From contig CBDDLD010000004.1 of the NCBI GenBank assembly GCA_965230605.1, positions 496,001-560,000 of the forward strand: a stretch of DNA of 64,000 nucleotides. The letters run 5' to 3'. Made by a program: the position numbers and the translations under genes. This DNA is from CBDDLD01 sp965230605. Lineage in GTDB: Bacteria > Bacteroidota > Bacteroidia > Flavobacteriales > Flavobacteriaceae. Below, piece by piece: positions 17,572 through 26,332 of this stretch; position 1 is the stretch's first letter, and each line of letters begins with the position of its first letter. A model generated the notes under the pieces. It was not told the DNA's origin. It was given only the letters and a program-made list of their open reading frames with translations, and did no database searches.

Positions 17572-18653
17572 TGACCGAACAAGATTTTATACTGAAAACG
17601 TATTCTAAAAATCATGAAGAAGGCCAATTCACGTGGGCTTCTCCAAGTAATATTGCCTTAGTGAAGTATTGGGGTAAGAAAGCGCATCAGATACCGGAAA
17701 ATCCATCGATAAGTTTCACGTTAAGTGATTCCAAAACAACAACAACCTTGCATTATAAAAAAAGAGAAACAGTAGATGATAGTTTTTCTTTTGATGTGAT
17801 TTTTGAAGGTGAAGCGAATACAGCGTTTAAACCTAAAATTGAGACCTTCTTTGAAAGGACTTTTCTTTACATGCCTTTCATTAAAGATTATCATTTTACT
17901 ATAGAAACGTCAAACTCTTTTCCGCACAGTTCGGGTATAGCATCTTCAGCCTCTGGAATGAGTGCATTAGCTTTATGTTTAATGAGTCTGGAAAAAGCTT
18001 TGTATGCAGACCATGCGGATGATTATTTCTACAGGAAAGCATCGTTTTTAGCAAGATTAGGCTCCGGAAGTGCATGTCGTAGTTTGGAAGGTGATCTTAT
18101 CGTTTGGGGCAAACACAACCTTGTAGAAGGGAGTTCAGATTTGTTTGGTGTGAAGTATCCGTATAAAGTCCATGATGCCTTTAAAAATTATAATGACACT
18201 ATTTTACTAGTAGATAAAGGTGAAAAACAGGTGAGTAGTACTGTAGGACATAACTTAATGCATGGACACCCTTTTGCTCAAGAACGGTTTAAGCAAGCAA
18301 ATGATAACCTAACAAAGCTGATTAAAGTGCTTAAAACAGGAGATTTGGATGCCTTTATAAGTATTGTTGAGAGTGAGGCATTAACGCTTCATGCCATGAT
18401 GATGACCAGTATGCCTTATTTTATTCTTATGAAGCCTAATACCTTAGAGATTATACAAAAGATATGGGCTTTCAGAAGAGAAACAGGCTCAAAAATATGC
18501 TTCACATTGGATGCCGGAGCTAATGTACATGTCTTATACCCTGAAACTGAAACTGAAAAAGTTTGTGAATTCATTAAGAATGAGCTTGTTGGATTTTGCC
18601 AAAACGGTCATTATATTTGTGATAGAGTTGGTTTCGGAGCAAAACAATTGTAA
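17571..18653 (+). CDS. mvaD: Diphosphomevalonate decarboxylase
   Basis: 360 aa. ATP-dependent decarboxylation of mevalonate 5-diphosphate to isopentenyl diphosphate. Opening FTWASPSNIALVKYWGKK, phosphate loop SSGIASSASGMSALAL, and GSGSACRSLEGDLIVWG are diagnostic. D314 in FTLDAGANVHVLY matches the catalytic Asp of the family (usually FTFDAGPN). GHMP-kinase fold, cytoplasmic. Starts one base inside the DUF1697 stop, and mevalonate kinase follows after 32 bases. Together with HMG-CoA reductase at 60-61 kb it shows the organism uses the mevalonate route, as expected for Flavobacteriaceae. Confidence 0.94.
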   Translation: MTEQDFILKTYSKNHEEGQFTWASPSNIALVKYWGKKAHQIPENPSISFTLSDSKTTTTLHYKKRETVDDSFSFDVIFEGEANTAFKPKIETFFERTFLYMPFIKDYHFTIETSNSFPHSSGIASSASGMSALALCLMSLEKALYADHADDYFYRKASFLARLGSGSACRSLEGDLIVWGKHNLVEGSSDLFGVKYPYKVHDAFKNYNDTILLVDKGEKQVSSTVGHNLMHGHPFAQERFKQANDNLTKLIKVLKTGDLDAFISIVESEALTLHAMMMTSMPYFILMKPNTLEIIQKIWAFRRETGSKICFTLDAGANVHVLYPETETEKVCEFIKNELVGFCQNGHYICDRVGFGAKQL

Positions 18654-18658
18654 CTTTG
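18628..18658 (+). promoter_or_regulatory. Candidate Bacteroidota-type promoter for mevalonate kinase
   Basis: TTG at 18628-18630, 20-base spacer, then TAACTTTG at 18651-18658, an exact match to the -7 consensus TAnnTTTG. It overlaps the mvaD stop codon and ends 27 bases before the kinase ATG, so mevalonate kinase may have its own promoter in addition to read-through. Confidence 0.5.
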
Positions 18659-18685
18659 TAAAAACCAAGTCTATATTAATAGCAT

Positions 18686-19615
18686 ATGAAAGGGCCTCTA
18701 TTTTATTCTAAAATTCTATTATTTGGAGAATATGGTATCATCAAAGATTCCAAAGGGTTATCTATTCCATACAATTTTTACAACGGTGCTTTAAAATTGG
18801 ATGAGAATCCATCAGAAGAGGCTAAGCAATCTAATGAAAGCTTAAAACGGTTTGCAGATTACCTTGCTGCCATAGATAGCAGTATAGTAACTTTTAATCT
18901 CAAAACGCTTAAAAAAGATGTTGGGGATGGGATGTATTTTGATTCATCTATTCCTCAGGGCTATGGTGTTGGTAGTAGTGGTGCACTTGTTGCAGCAGTG
19001 TATGATAAGTATGCTAATGATAAGATTACCGTCTTAGAAAATCTTACCAGAGAAAAACTCCTAAAGCTGAAAGCGATCTTCTCTGAAATGGAATCGTTCT
19101 TCCATGGGAAATCTTCAGGATTAGATCCGTTAAATAGTTATTTAAGTATCCCGATATTAATAAATTCTAAAGATAATATTGAAGCTACCGGTATACCTTC
19201 TCAAAAAACAGAAGGAAAAGGTGCCGTGTTTTTATTAGATAGTGGAACCATAGGTGAAACTGCACCAATGGTACGTATTTTTATGGAAAAGATGAAGCAA
19301 GAAGGCTTTCGCCATATGTTGAAGGATCAGTTTATAAAACACACGGATGCATGTGTTGATGATTTCTTAAAAGGCGATATTAAGTCATTATTTAGAAATA
19401 CCAAACAGCTTTCTAAGGTAGTACTGAACCACTTTAAACCAATGATTCCTGCGCAATTCCATGAATTATGGAAGAGAGGTATTGAAACTAATGACTACTA
19501 CCTTAAACTATGCGGTTCAGGCGGCGGCGGATATATTCTTGGATTCACTGAAAACATAGACAGAGCCCAAACCGCTTTAAAAGACTACAAACTAGAAGTA
19601 GTATATAATTTTTAA
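18686..19615 (+). CDS. Mevalonate kinase-type GHMP kinase
   Basis: 309 aa. Opening FYSKILLFGEYGIIKDSKGL is the GHMP substrate-site start; PQGYGVGSSGAL (residues 90-101) is the ATP phosphate loop; FHGKSSGLDPLNSYL carries the catalytic Asp; LCGSGGGGYILGF is the C-terminal GHMP motif. Phosphorylates mevalonate, or possibly phosphomevalonate: the second GHMP kinase needed may be this one or the GYDIA protein at 59 kb. Adjacent to mvaD. The family is firm; which of the two phosphorylations it does is likely but not proven. Confidence 0.88.
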   Translation: MKGPLFYSKILLFGEYGIIKDSKGLSIPYNFYNGALKLDENPSEEAKQSNESLKRFADYLAAIDSSIVTFNLKTLKKDVGDGMYFDSSIPQGYGVGSSGALVAAVYDKYANDKITVLENLTREKLLKLKAIFSEMESFFHGKSSGLDPLNSYLSIPILINSKDNIEATGIPSQKTEGKGAVFLLDSGTIGETAPMVRIFMEKMKQEGFRHMLKDQFIKHTDACVDDFLKGDIKSLFRNTKQLSKVVLNHFKPMIPAQFHELWKRGIETNDYYLKLCGSGGGGYILGFTENIDRAQTALKDYKLEVVYNF

Positions 19616-19672
19616 TACTACAAACAATACCTTTAACTTTAGGGTGTTGATTCAGAATGTACTTTATATTTT

Positions 19673-20575
19673 ATGCTATCCAGACGACAGAAAATTATTT
19701 TACTAAAGGTGTTTAGCCTCTTTTCTGTAGTTAGAGGTTATAATATTCTGATTATTGTCATCGCGCAATATGTGGCTTCCATATACATTTTTGCGCCACA
19801 TAAACCTCTGGGGAAAGTTATTTTCGATATTAATTTATTAATGTTGGTTATTGCGTCCTCTGCTACCATAGCTGCGGGTTATATCATAAATAATTTTTAT
19901 GATTCAGAGAAAGATCTTATCAATAGGCCTCAGAAAACAATGCTAGATCGCCTCGTGAGTCAGAATACAAAGTTGTCTATATATTTTGTGCTTAACTTTT
20001 TGGCAGTAGTTGTAGCTAGTTACGTGTCGTTTAGAGCTGTTTTGTTTTTTGCGATATACATATTTCTGATATGGCTGTATTCGCATCGCTTTAAAAAACA
20101 ACCTATCATTGGTAACATTATTTCTGCGGTGTTAACGGTTACTCCCTTTTTTGCCATATTTATTTACTATAGAAATTTTGATACAGTCATTTTTGTTCAC
20201 GCGTTATTCTTGTTCTTATTGATTTCTATGAGGGAGTTAACAAAAGATCTTGAAAACATTAAAGGCGATCTGGCCTTGGACTATCATACAATACCTATTG
20301 TTTATGGAGAAAGAACCTCTAAACTAATGCTGACAATAGTTAGTATACTGACCATTATCACAGCATTTATTTTAGTATTGTATTTTCAAATAGGCCATAT
20401 GTATTTTTTCTTTTACCTCAGTGTAATGATGGTATTAGTTTTTCTACTATTACTCTGGCGTGCTGAAAAGAAAACACATTATCTTGTACTTCATAATATA
20501 CTCAAGTTTATTATAGTGGCTGGTGTATTTTCTATAGTATTAATTGACATCGATGTTGTCTTAAATAGAATTTAA
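19673..20575 (+). CDS. UbiA-family prenyltransferase (geranylgeranylglycerol-phosphate type)
   Basis: 300 aa integral membrane protein with about eight to nine hydrophobic helices. The two Asp motifs of UbiA enzymes are intact: N73xxxD77xxxD81 in NNFYDSEKD, and KD192LENIKGD199. They bind Mg-prenyl diphosphate. The closest named group, by overall look, is the flavobacterial geranylgeranylglycerol-phosphate geranylgeranyltransferase-like set, but menaquinone or haem side-chain transfer cannot be excluded. Sits behind mvaD and mevalonate kinase, so its substrate comes from the same pathway. Overlaps the nitrilase gene by one base. Confidence 0.85.
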   Translation: MLSRRQKIILLKVFSLFSVVRGYNILIIVIAQYVASIYIFAPHKPLGKVIFDINLLMLVIASSATIAAGYIINNFYDSEKDLINRPQKTMLDRLVSQNTKLSIYFVLNFLAVVVASYVSFRAVLFFAIYIFLIWLYSHRFKKQPIIGNIISAVLTVTPFFAIFIYYRNFDTVIFVHALFLFLLISMRELTKDLENIKGDLALDYHTIPIVYGERTSKLMLTIVSILTIITAFILVLYFQIGHMYFFFYLSVMMVLVFLLLLWRAEKKTHYLVLHNILKFIIVAGVFSIVLIDIDVVLNRI

Positions 20576-21525
20576 TGGAATCGACTTTAAAAATTGCAAT
20601 GGCACAAATCGCCCCGGTATGGTTAGACAAGAGTGCTACTTTAAAAAAAATTGAAAACAATATAATAGAAGCTTCTAAAGAGAATGCAGAGCTTATTGTT
20701 TTTGGTGAGGCCTTATTACCAGGCTACCCTTTTTGGTTAGCACTTACAGGAGGTGCGGAGTGGAATACTAAAGTTAATAAAGAGATTCATGCGCATTATG
20801 TCAATAATTCAATTTGTATTGAAAAAGGCGAATTAGATACTGTATCTGAATTAGCTAAAGCACATAATATTGCTATTTATCTTGGAATCATGGAACGCCC
20901 ATTAGATAGAGGCGGGCATAGTATTTATGCTTCTTTAGTATACATCGATCAAGAAGGAAACATAAAATCTGTCCATAGAAAATTACAACCAACTTATGAT
21001 GAGCGCTTAACCTGGGCTCCTGGAGATGGTAATGGGCTTCAGGTACACCCCTTAAAACAATTTACTGTAGGAGGATTAAACTGTTGGGAAAATTGGATGC
21101 CCCTACCAAGAACAGCATTATACGGTATGGGTGAGGATCTACATATAGCGGTTTGGCCGGGAAGCGATCATAATACAAAGGATATTACACGTTTCATAGC
21201 AAGAGAGTCGCGTTCTTACGTGGTGTCGGTATCTAGCCTAATGAAGCGCTCGGACTTTCCTGAAGACACTCCACATTTAAATAAAATTCTAGAGAAGGCC
21301 CCGGAGGTATTAGCCAATGGCGGTAGTTGTATTGCAGGACCGGATGGAGAATGGCTTGTTGAACCTGTACTTCATAAAGAAGGACTAATTTATCATACGA
21401 TAGACTTTAATAGAGTATTAGAGGAACGCCAGAATTTTGATGCTGTTGGACATTATTCGAGACCAGATGTTACAAAACTTACTGTAAACAGAGATCGCCA
21501 AACAACTGTAGAAATTAATAGTTAA
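20575..21525 (+). CDS. Nitrilase-type carbon-nitrogen hydrolase
   Basis: 316 aa. The Glu-Lys-Cys triad is visible: E45 in VFGEALLPGYPFW, K136 in HRKLQPTYDERLTW and C170 in GGLNCWENWMP. The GYPFW and CWEN wording is that of true nitrilases (R-CN to acid plus ammonia) more than amidases. Length typical. Cytoplasmic. Starts on the last base of the prenyltransferase stop codon (TAATG-type junction), so it is cotranscribed; why a nitrilase follows isoprenoid genes is not clear. Substrate unknown. Confidence 0.9.
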   Translation: MESTLKIAMAQIAPVWLDKSATLKKIENNIIEASKENAELIVFGEALLPGYPFWLALTGGAEWNTKVNKEIHAHYVNNSICIEKGELDTVSELAKAHNIAIYLGIMERPLDRGGHSIYASLVYIDQEGNIKSVHRKLQPTYDERLTWAPGDGNGLQVHPLKQFTVGGLNCWENWMPLPRTALYGMGEDLHIAVWPGSDHNTKDITRFIARESRSYVVSVSSLMKRSDFPEDTPHLNKILEKAPEVLANGGSCIAGPDGEWLVEPVLHKEGLIYHTIDFNRVLEERQNFDAVGHYSRPDVTKLTVNRDRQTTVEINS

Positions 21526-21540
21526 TGTAAACTATAGTCT

Positions 21541-21548
21541 TACCTTTG
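21541..21548 (+). promoter_or_regulatory. Candidate -7 element (TACCTTTG)
   Basis: Exact TAnnTTTG match 14 bases before the ATG of the pseudouridine-synthase-like gene. No convincing TTG element lies 17-21 bases upstream, so only the -7 half is supported. Confidence 0.35.
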
Positions 21549-21562
21549 CAAAAAATATTAGC

Positions 21563-22381
21563 ATGGCAAGGCAGCAAGATAACAGAGGAAAGAGACAAGG
21601 AAAGTCTAGAGGAAGAGTGCGTAGCTCAAAACCTTCATCTACAAACAAAAAGACAAATAAGCCATCTTCAACTACAGAAGGTATAAGACTAAATAAATAT
21701 ATAGCTAACTCAGGCGTATGCTCTCGTCGTGAAGCAGATATGCATATTAGTATTGGTAGTGTTACTGTCAATGGAAAAGTTGTTACAGAGATGGGCTATA
21801 AAGTAAAAGATGGGGATGAAGTCCGTTTCGATGGTGCTAGAATTACACCGGAAAAGAAGGTATACGTACTGCTTAATAAACCTAAAGGTTTCGCAACCAC
21901 TACTAGTGAAACCAAAGGGCGTACTGTTATGGATTTGGTTGCTAATGCGACTTCAGCTAATATTAAACCTATTGGTCGTTTAGGAAGAAATAGTACTGGA
22001 CTATTACTTTTTACTAATGACGATAAAGTAGTGAAGAAATTCACCAATTCTAAAAATGGAGTGCCTCGACTGTTTCATGTAGAGCTAGATAAAAATCTAA
22101 AGGCTGAAGACATTAAAAAGATTAAAGAAGGGTTCAAAGTTCAGGGGAAACTAATAGAAGTAGAAGATGTTAGTTATGTGGAAGGGTCTCCTAAAAATCA
22201 AGTTGGTATAAAGATTAAGAATACAGGAAATTCTATTCTCAGAACAATTTTTGAAAACCTAAACTACGATATTGTTAAGTTAGACTGTGTAGCTATAGCA
22301 CATTTAACGAAAAAAGATATTCCAAGAGGGCATTGGAAACATCTTACTCTCCAGGAAATCAACAATTTAAATATGCTGTAG
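21563..22381 (+). CDS. RluB/RsuA-type pseudouridine synthase paralogue lacking the catalytic Asp
   Basis: 272 aa. A basic tail (1-38), an S4 RNA-binding domain (about 41-88, IRLNKYIANSGVCSRREAD) and a RsuA/RluB catalytic fold. The active-site motif, normally GRLDxxTxGLLLLTND, reads GRLGRNSTGLLLFTND: the catalytic Asp is G141 (codon gga). The usual GRNRxxRR near the C-terminus is also changed, to GNSILRT, and the family's usual LDR reads LDC. The frame is intact and the hydrophobic core is kept, so this looks like a selected non-catalytic RNA-binding paralogue and not a fresh pseudogene. If it were active, another residue would have to replace the Asp, which has no precedent I know. Confidence 0.85.
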   Translation: MARQQDNRGKRQGKSRGRVRSSKPSSTNKKTNKPSSTTEGIRLNKYIANSGVCSRREADMHISIGSVTVNGKVVTEMGYKVKDGDEVRFDGARITPEKKVYVLLNKPKGFATTTSETKGRTVMDLVANATSANIKPIGRLGRNSTGLLLFTNDDKVVKKFTNSKNGVPRLFHVELDKNLKAEDIKKIKEGFKVQGKLIEVEDVSYVEGSPKNQVGIKIKNTGNSILRTIFENLNYDIVKLDCVAIAHLTKKDIPRGHWKHLTLQEINNLNML

Positions 22382-22489
22382 ATCGTGTTTTTGGGACACT
22401 TTTTCTTAATGTTTAATTAATCTTTTATTTTTTTCTTCTAATTTTTCATTTGTATCTTAGATATTATATAACCCAACCTACTTTACAAA

Positions 22490-22798
22490 ATGAAAGATAA
22501 TTTAAAACGTGTTATCGTTGATTTTAAAAAGCTGACACCAGAGATTCTCGCACTACTCGTTGACAAGTACCCCTATGGTTATGATGATGGTCATATCATA
22601 TCTTTTACCAATGCCAAGAATGAATTGATAGAAGCAGTGGAAGTGTCTACAAGCGATACGAAATACTTAGTAAAGGTAAGTAGTAAGCTAAAAGATACTA
22701 TGGCTAGTTTTGATGAAGATGATTATGGTGATGAGATCACAGAGGCTACACCTGAAGCTATTGCACCATCAGATCTCGAGACAGCAAACGAAGATTAA
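22490..22798 (+). CDS. Small acidic hypothetical protein
   Basis: 102 aa, not recognised. Residues 1-70 look like a compact alpha/beta unit (KRVIVDFKKLTPEILALLVD, then KYLVKVSSKL); the last 30 residues are strongly acidic and probably disordered. No signal peptide, membrane segment or Cys. Coding is supported by a clean start, biased composition and its position in its own interval. Its stop overlaps the stop of the convergent glycosyltransferase gene by four bases. Probably cytoplasmic and conserved in flavobacteria. Confidence 0.75.
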   Translation: MKDNLKRVIVDFKKLTPEILALLVDKYPYGYDDGHIISFTNAKNELIEAVEVSTSDTKYLVKVSSKLKDTMASFDEDDYGDEITEATPEAIAPSDLETANED

Positions 22799-24156
22799 AT
22801 TTTAATCCTACGACCCAAAACAACTTCCCATATAAACGCAGAAAATACTGCTAAATATTCTACGCCCACTAACCAAAGGCTTTCTTCATAGGCCGAATTT
22901 GTGTACGCTGTATAACTTAAAATAACCATAGCTGTCCATAGTAAGGGATATCTGTAGTTTGTAAATAAACACAATAATAGTAAAGTAGTTAGATACCAGG
23001 GATGTACTGTTGTACTCAAAAACAAATACAGAGAAAAAGCAATCACTATAGAAGATAACAGTTTAGGAATTGTATTGTTTTTAGGAATAAATGACAGAAG
23101 GAGGATCAACGATACTGAAATAATGGGGAGTATTTTTCCTATGATGGCAATCTCATTGTATCCGGTAATGCTATAGCCTATAGCACGAGCAACATAATAG
23201 ATACTAGCATTAAATTCGAAGGCATTAAACCATAAACCAACGGTCTTAGAATAATTATTGATGAATTCCATTGAGAAGAATGGAATGAATATACCAATGA
23301 TGGTAATTAAAACTATACTATAGAACAGAACCAGACGACTCATTTTTTTGATAAAAGTGCCATTAAAATCCCCTTTCATAAACCAACCGTAGAACAAGGG
23401 CAAAAACATCAGAGGAATTAATTTCACTGAAATTGAACATGCCAATACGACTGCTGCCCATTTCCATTGCTGTTTATGTAATAAGTAGAAACTCCAGACC
23501 AGAAAGAAAACCATGATACCTTCAAAATGCAAGTTCCCGGTTAATTCAATAATGATAAAAGGGTTAAGTATATACCAGAAGATATGAACCGAAGGCAATT
23601 TTAGACGTTCTAGGAGCTTTTTTCCAAAGTATAATGTGCCTATATCGGCAGCTATTATTAATACCCTTAGAGTAACAATAGAACCAAGAATACTTTTACC
23701 TGAGAAAAGGGCGGCAATAAAGAAACACAATTGATTCAAAGGGGGGTAGTTTGTAAAGTGAGAAGCACTTAAGGACCCCATGCCTTTATAAAGTTCTACA
23801 GCTTGATGAACGGGAGCTTCATTATTTAACATCAATGCATCTGGTGTGTATAGATAGGGGTTGAAACCTTCAAAAAGCATTCGACCATCCCATACAAAAC
23901 GATAAAAATCTTGAGAAAGGTTTGGTGTCGCTATCAAAAATAAAAGTCGAAATAATACAGCTGCTATGACAAGCAACCTAAAATTAAATCCACTTTTTTT
24001 TATTATAAAATAGGCAGAAATAAATAGTCCAACATATAATGACAAGAATTTTGGTAAATCTTCTCTCGTCAGATCATAAGCAAATGCCAGATAAAAAAGA
24101 ATGCTAAGAAAAATAAAAAGCAGAGATACCTTTTGATATTTCCATAGTTGTATCAC
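22795..24156 (-). CDS. Multispanning mannosyltransferase-like glycosyltransferase (GT-C type)
   Basis: 453 aa, hydrophobic throughout with about ten to twelve helices. It has the look of GT-C, polyprenol-phosphate-sugar-dependent transferases (DUF2029/GT87-like): an early loop RFVWDGRMLFEGFNPYLYTP with the conserved Asp, and later TNYPPLNQLCFF. These enzymes add mannose or a related sugar on the outer face of the inner membrane. Starts inside the previous gene by four bases. Last gene of the operon, and the two upstream genes could supply the lipid-linked donor and a processive transferase. Acceptor unknown. Confidence 0.8.
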   Translation of the reverse strand: MIQLWKYQKVSLLFIFLSILFYLAFAYDLTREDLPKFLSLYVGLFISAYFIIKKSGFNFRLLVIAAVLFRLLFLIATPNLSQDFYRFVWDGRMLFEGFNPYLYTPDALMLNNEAPVHQAVELYKGMGSLSASHFTNYPPLNQLCFFIAALFSGKSILGSIVTLRVLIIAADIGTLYFGKKLLERLKLPSVHIFWYILNPFIIIELTGNLHFEGIMVFFLVWSFYLLHKQQWKWAAVVLACSISVKLIPLMFLPLFYGWFMKGDFNGTFIKKMSRLVLFYSIVLITIIGIFIPFFSMEFINNYSKTVGLWFNAFEFNASIYYVARAIGYSITGYNEIAIIGKILPIISVSLILLLSFIPKNNTIPKLLSSIVIAFSLYLFLSTTVHPWYLTTLLLLCLFTNYRYPLLWTAMVILSYTAYTNSAYEESLWLVGVEYLAVFSAFIWEVVLGRRIKI

Positions 24157-25643
24157 ACCTTGGAACTCAAAGATTTAAAAAATACATATCCAAAGCCTAC
24201 AAACAGCATTAAATGGAAAGGGAAAAGTCCGAAGTCACCACCTTGATCACCAACAATAAAAGCACTGTATAGGCCGAAAGCAAAGTATAGCATTAAAATA
24301 CCTTCTATAATAACATTCAAGGACAGTTTTTTACGAAGGTACTTATTACCCTTCCAGGAATCTTTAATGGAGTTAATGTTGAATTTTGGGGTTCTTACAA
24401 ATTCACTACGCTTACCTATATGACCCTCTAATACAGCTATAGAATTGTGAAGCGAGAAGCCCATAGCGATAGAGAAAAATGTAAAGAACATACCTATATA
24501 ACTAAAGAACTTCTTAAAGCCGCTCCCATAGATCTGTCGATACATAAACCAATAGCATATAAAGAATATAATGGTACTAATTACAAAGAAACTCATGAAA
24601 TAAAAGTATACTCTTAAGTGGGCATACTCATTTTTGATATACAACATCGGAATACTTAGAACAGCAACAGTAAAAATGCTCAAGAACATCGTACTATTGA
24701 GTAAGTGTAGTAATCCGTGCACTTTTGTTTTTAGAGAAATATTTTTATTCTTTAAGACACGCCAAAGCATTTTTCTAAAGTTTTCGGCCCCGCCTTTATT
24801 CCATCTAAACTGTTGTGATCTGGCTGCACTTATAACTACAGGTAGTTCCGCAGGCGTTTCTACGTCTTCAAGATACTTGAATTTCCAGTTTTTTAATTGC
24901 GCTCTATAGCTTAAATCTAAATCCTCTGTTAATGTATCGCCTTCCCAGTTACCAGCATCTATGATACACTCTTTTCGCCATACACCTGCTGTACCATTAA
25001 AGTTGATAAAATGCCCTTTACTGTTTCTTCCCACTTGTTCTAAGGTGAAATGCGCATCTAAGGCAAAAGCTTGAATTCTTGTGAGTAGTGAATAATTTCT
25101 GTTGATATGCCCCCAACGCGTTTGAACAACTCCAATATTATCATCTTTGAAGAACGGAATCGTACGCATTAACCAATCTTTCTTAGGTAAAAAATCAGCA
25201 TCAAAAATGGCGATATATTCGCCTTTAGCAATTTCTAACCCTTCCTTTAATGCACCAGCTTTAAAACCTGTACGGTTCTCTCTACGTATATGCTGAATAT
25301 CGATGCCTTTTGTCTGCAAGCGCTTTATATGATCTGCAGTAGTATTAACAGACTCGTCTGTAGAATCATCTAAAACTTGTATCTCTAGTTTCTCTTTTGG
25401 GTACTCAATTTCAGAAATGTTATCGAGCAATCGCTCCATCACATACATTTCATTGAATACCGGAAGTTGAATAGTAACATGAGGAACTTCATCAGGATTG
25501 GTAAGATCTAGCTTAGGACAATCATTAGCCTTACGTTGGGCAGATAGGTAATTGACCAACAGATTGAGCTGTGCTAGTGCATACATAAAGATAAGCACTA
25601 TTGCTACAGTGTAGACGACTATGACGATGGTTTCTAAAATCAC
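24153..25643 (-). CDS. Cellulose-synthase-like family 2 glycosyltransferase
   Basis: 496 aa. One N-terminal helix (about 3-28), a GT2 catalytic domain and four or five C-terminal helices. The processive-GT2 residues are all present: D92/D93, D148-A-D150, T239-E-D241 and Q277xxR280W281 (QQFRW). Similar flavobacterial proteins are annotated as cellulose-synthase family glycosyltransferases; the product may be a beta-glucan, a glucomannan or a glycolipid. Inner membrane. One-base overlap upstream, four-base overlap downstream within a glycosyltransferase trio. Confidence 0.9.
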   Translation of the reverse strand: MILETIVIVVYTVAIVLIFMYALAQLNLLVNYLSAQRKANDCPKLDLTNPDEVPHVTIQLPVFNEMYVMERLLDNISEIEYPKEKLEIQVLDDSTDESVNTTADHIKRLQTKGIDIQHIRRENRTGFKAGALKEGLEIAKGEYIAIFDADFLPKKDWLMRTIPFFKDDNIGVVQTRWGHINRNYSLLTRIQAFALDAHFTLEQVGRNSKGHFINFNGTAGVWRKECIIDAGNWEGDTLTEDLDLSYRAQLKNWKFKYLEDVETPAELPVVISAARSQQFRWNKGGAENFRKMLWRVLKNKNISLKTKVHGLLHLLNSTMFLSIFTVAVLSIPMLYIKNEYAHLRVYFYFMSFFVISTIIFFICYWFMYRQIYGSGFKKFFSYIGMFFTFFSIAMGFSLHNSIAVLEGHIGKRSEFVRTPKFNINSIKDSWKGNKYLRKKLSLNVIIEGILMLYFAFGLYSAFIVGDQGGDFGLFPFHLMLFVGFGYVFFKSLSSKV

Positions 25644-26332
25644 TACTTAAAACTATATTTGAAAATCCAAGTTAAAATTTTTATGCCTGCAAAGATAGCA
25701 CCTTTTATGGTTCCTGAAACTTTTGAGACACCAATTCTATTTCTATAATTTACAGGAATCTCTTTATAACTTAGCTTTTTCTTTAAGACTTTGAGCTGCA
25801 TTTCAACGGTCCAGCCATAGGTTTTATCTTCCATATTTAGCTCTAGCAGCCTCTTGTATTTTATAGCTCTAAATGGCCCTAGGTCTGTAAATGAAGAACG
25901 AAAAAAAAGCTTCATTAAAAATGTTGCTAGCCAATTACCAAAGATTTGAGGGACTGTCATTGAGCCTGCTTCCCGAAGCGATTTTACTCTAGCGCCTACG
26001 ACAAAATCAATGTCATCATCTATAATAGGTTGAACGATCTTTATGAGTTCTTCAGGGTAATCACTATAGTCTCCATCTAAAAAAACAATGATATCAGGTT
26101 TTTCATCTAAGTTAGAGATGTAATCCATGCCTTTTAGACATGCATAACCATAACCTTTTCGTTCTTCTTTTAAAACGGTTGCTCCTGCGTGTTTAGCATT
26201 TTTCTCAGTATCATCAGTGGAATTATTACTTACTACAATAATCTCATCAACTATTGCCGGTACATCATGGACCACGTTGGCAATAGAATCCGCTTCATTA
26301 AAAGCAGGAATAATAACTTTTATTCTGGTCAT
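25643..26332 (-). CDS. GT2 glycosyltransferase, polyprenyl-phosphate sugar synthase-like
   Basis: 229 aa. Opening IKVIIPAFNEADSIANVVHD and D86-G-D88 in IVFLDGDYSDYPEE are those of dolichol/polyprenyl-phosphate mannosyl- or glucosyltransferases. No C-terminal membrane helices, so a short soluble or peripheral form. It would make the lipid-linked sugar that GT-C enzymes such as the 22.8-24.2 kb protein use; this fit is the main functional argument. Overlaps the YwqK gene by four bases and the next transferase by one. Confidence 0.87.
   Translation of the reverse strand: MTRIKVIIPAFNEADSIANVVHDVPAIVDEIIVVSNNSTDDTEKNAKHAGATVLKEERKGYGYACLKGMDYISNLDEKPDIIVFLDGDYSDYPEELIKIVQPIIDDDIDFVVGARVKSLREAGSMTVPQIFGNWLATFLMKLFFRSSFTDLGPFRAIKYKRLLELNMEDKTYGWTVEMQLKVLKKKLSYKEIPVNYRNRIGVSKVSGTIKGAIFAGIKILTWIFKYSFK

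Noticed and set aside
22382..22410. Terminator after the pseudouridine-synthase-like gene (GTGT...ACAC then T-run)
   Set aside because: The stem is only four pairs, too weak to support.
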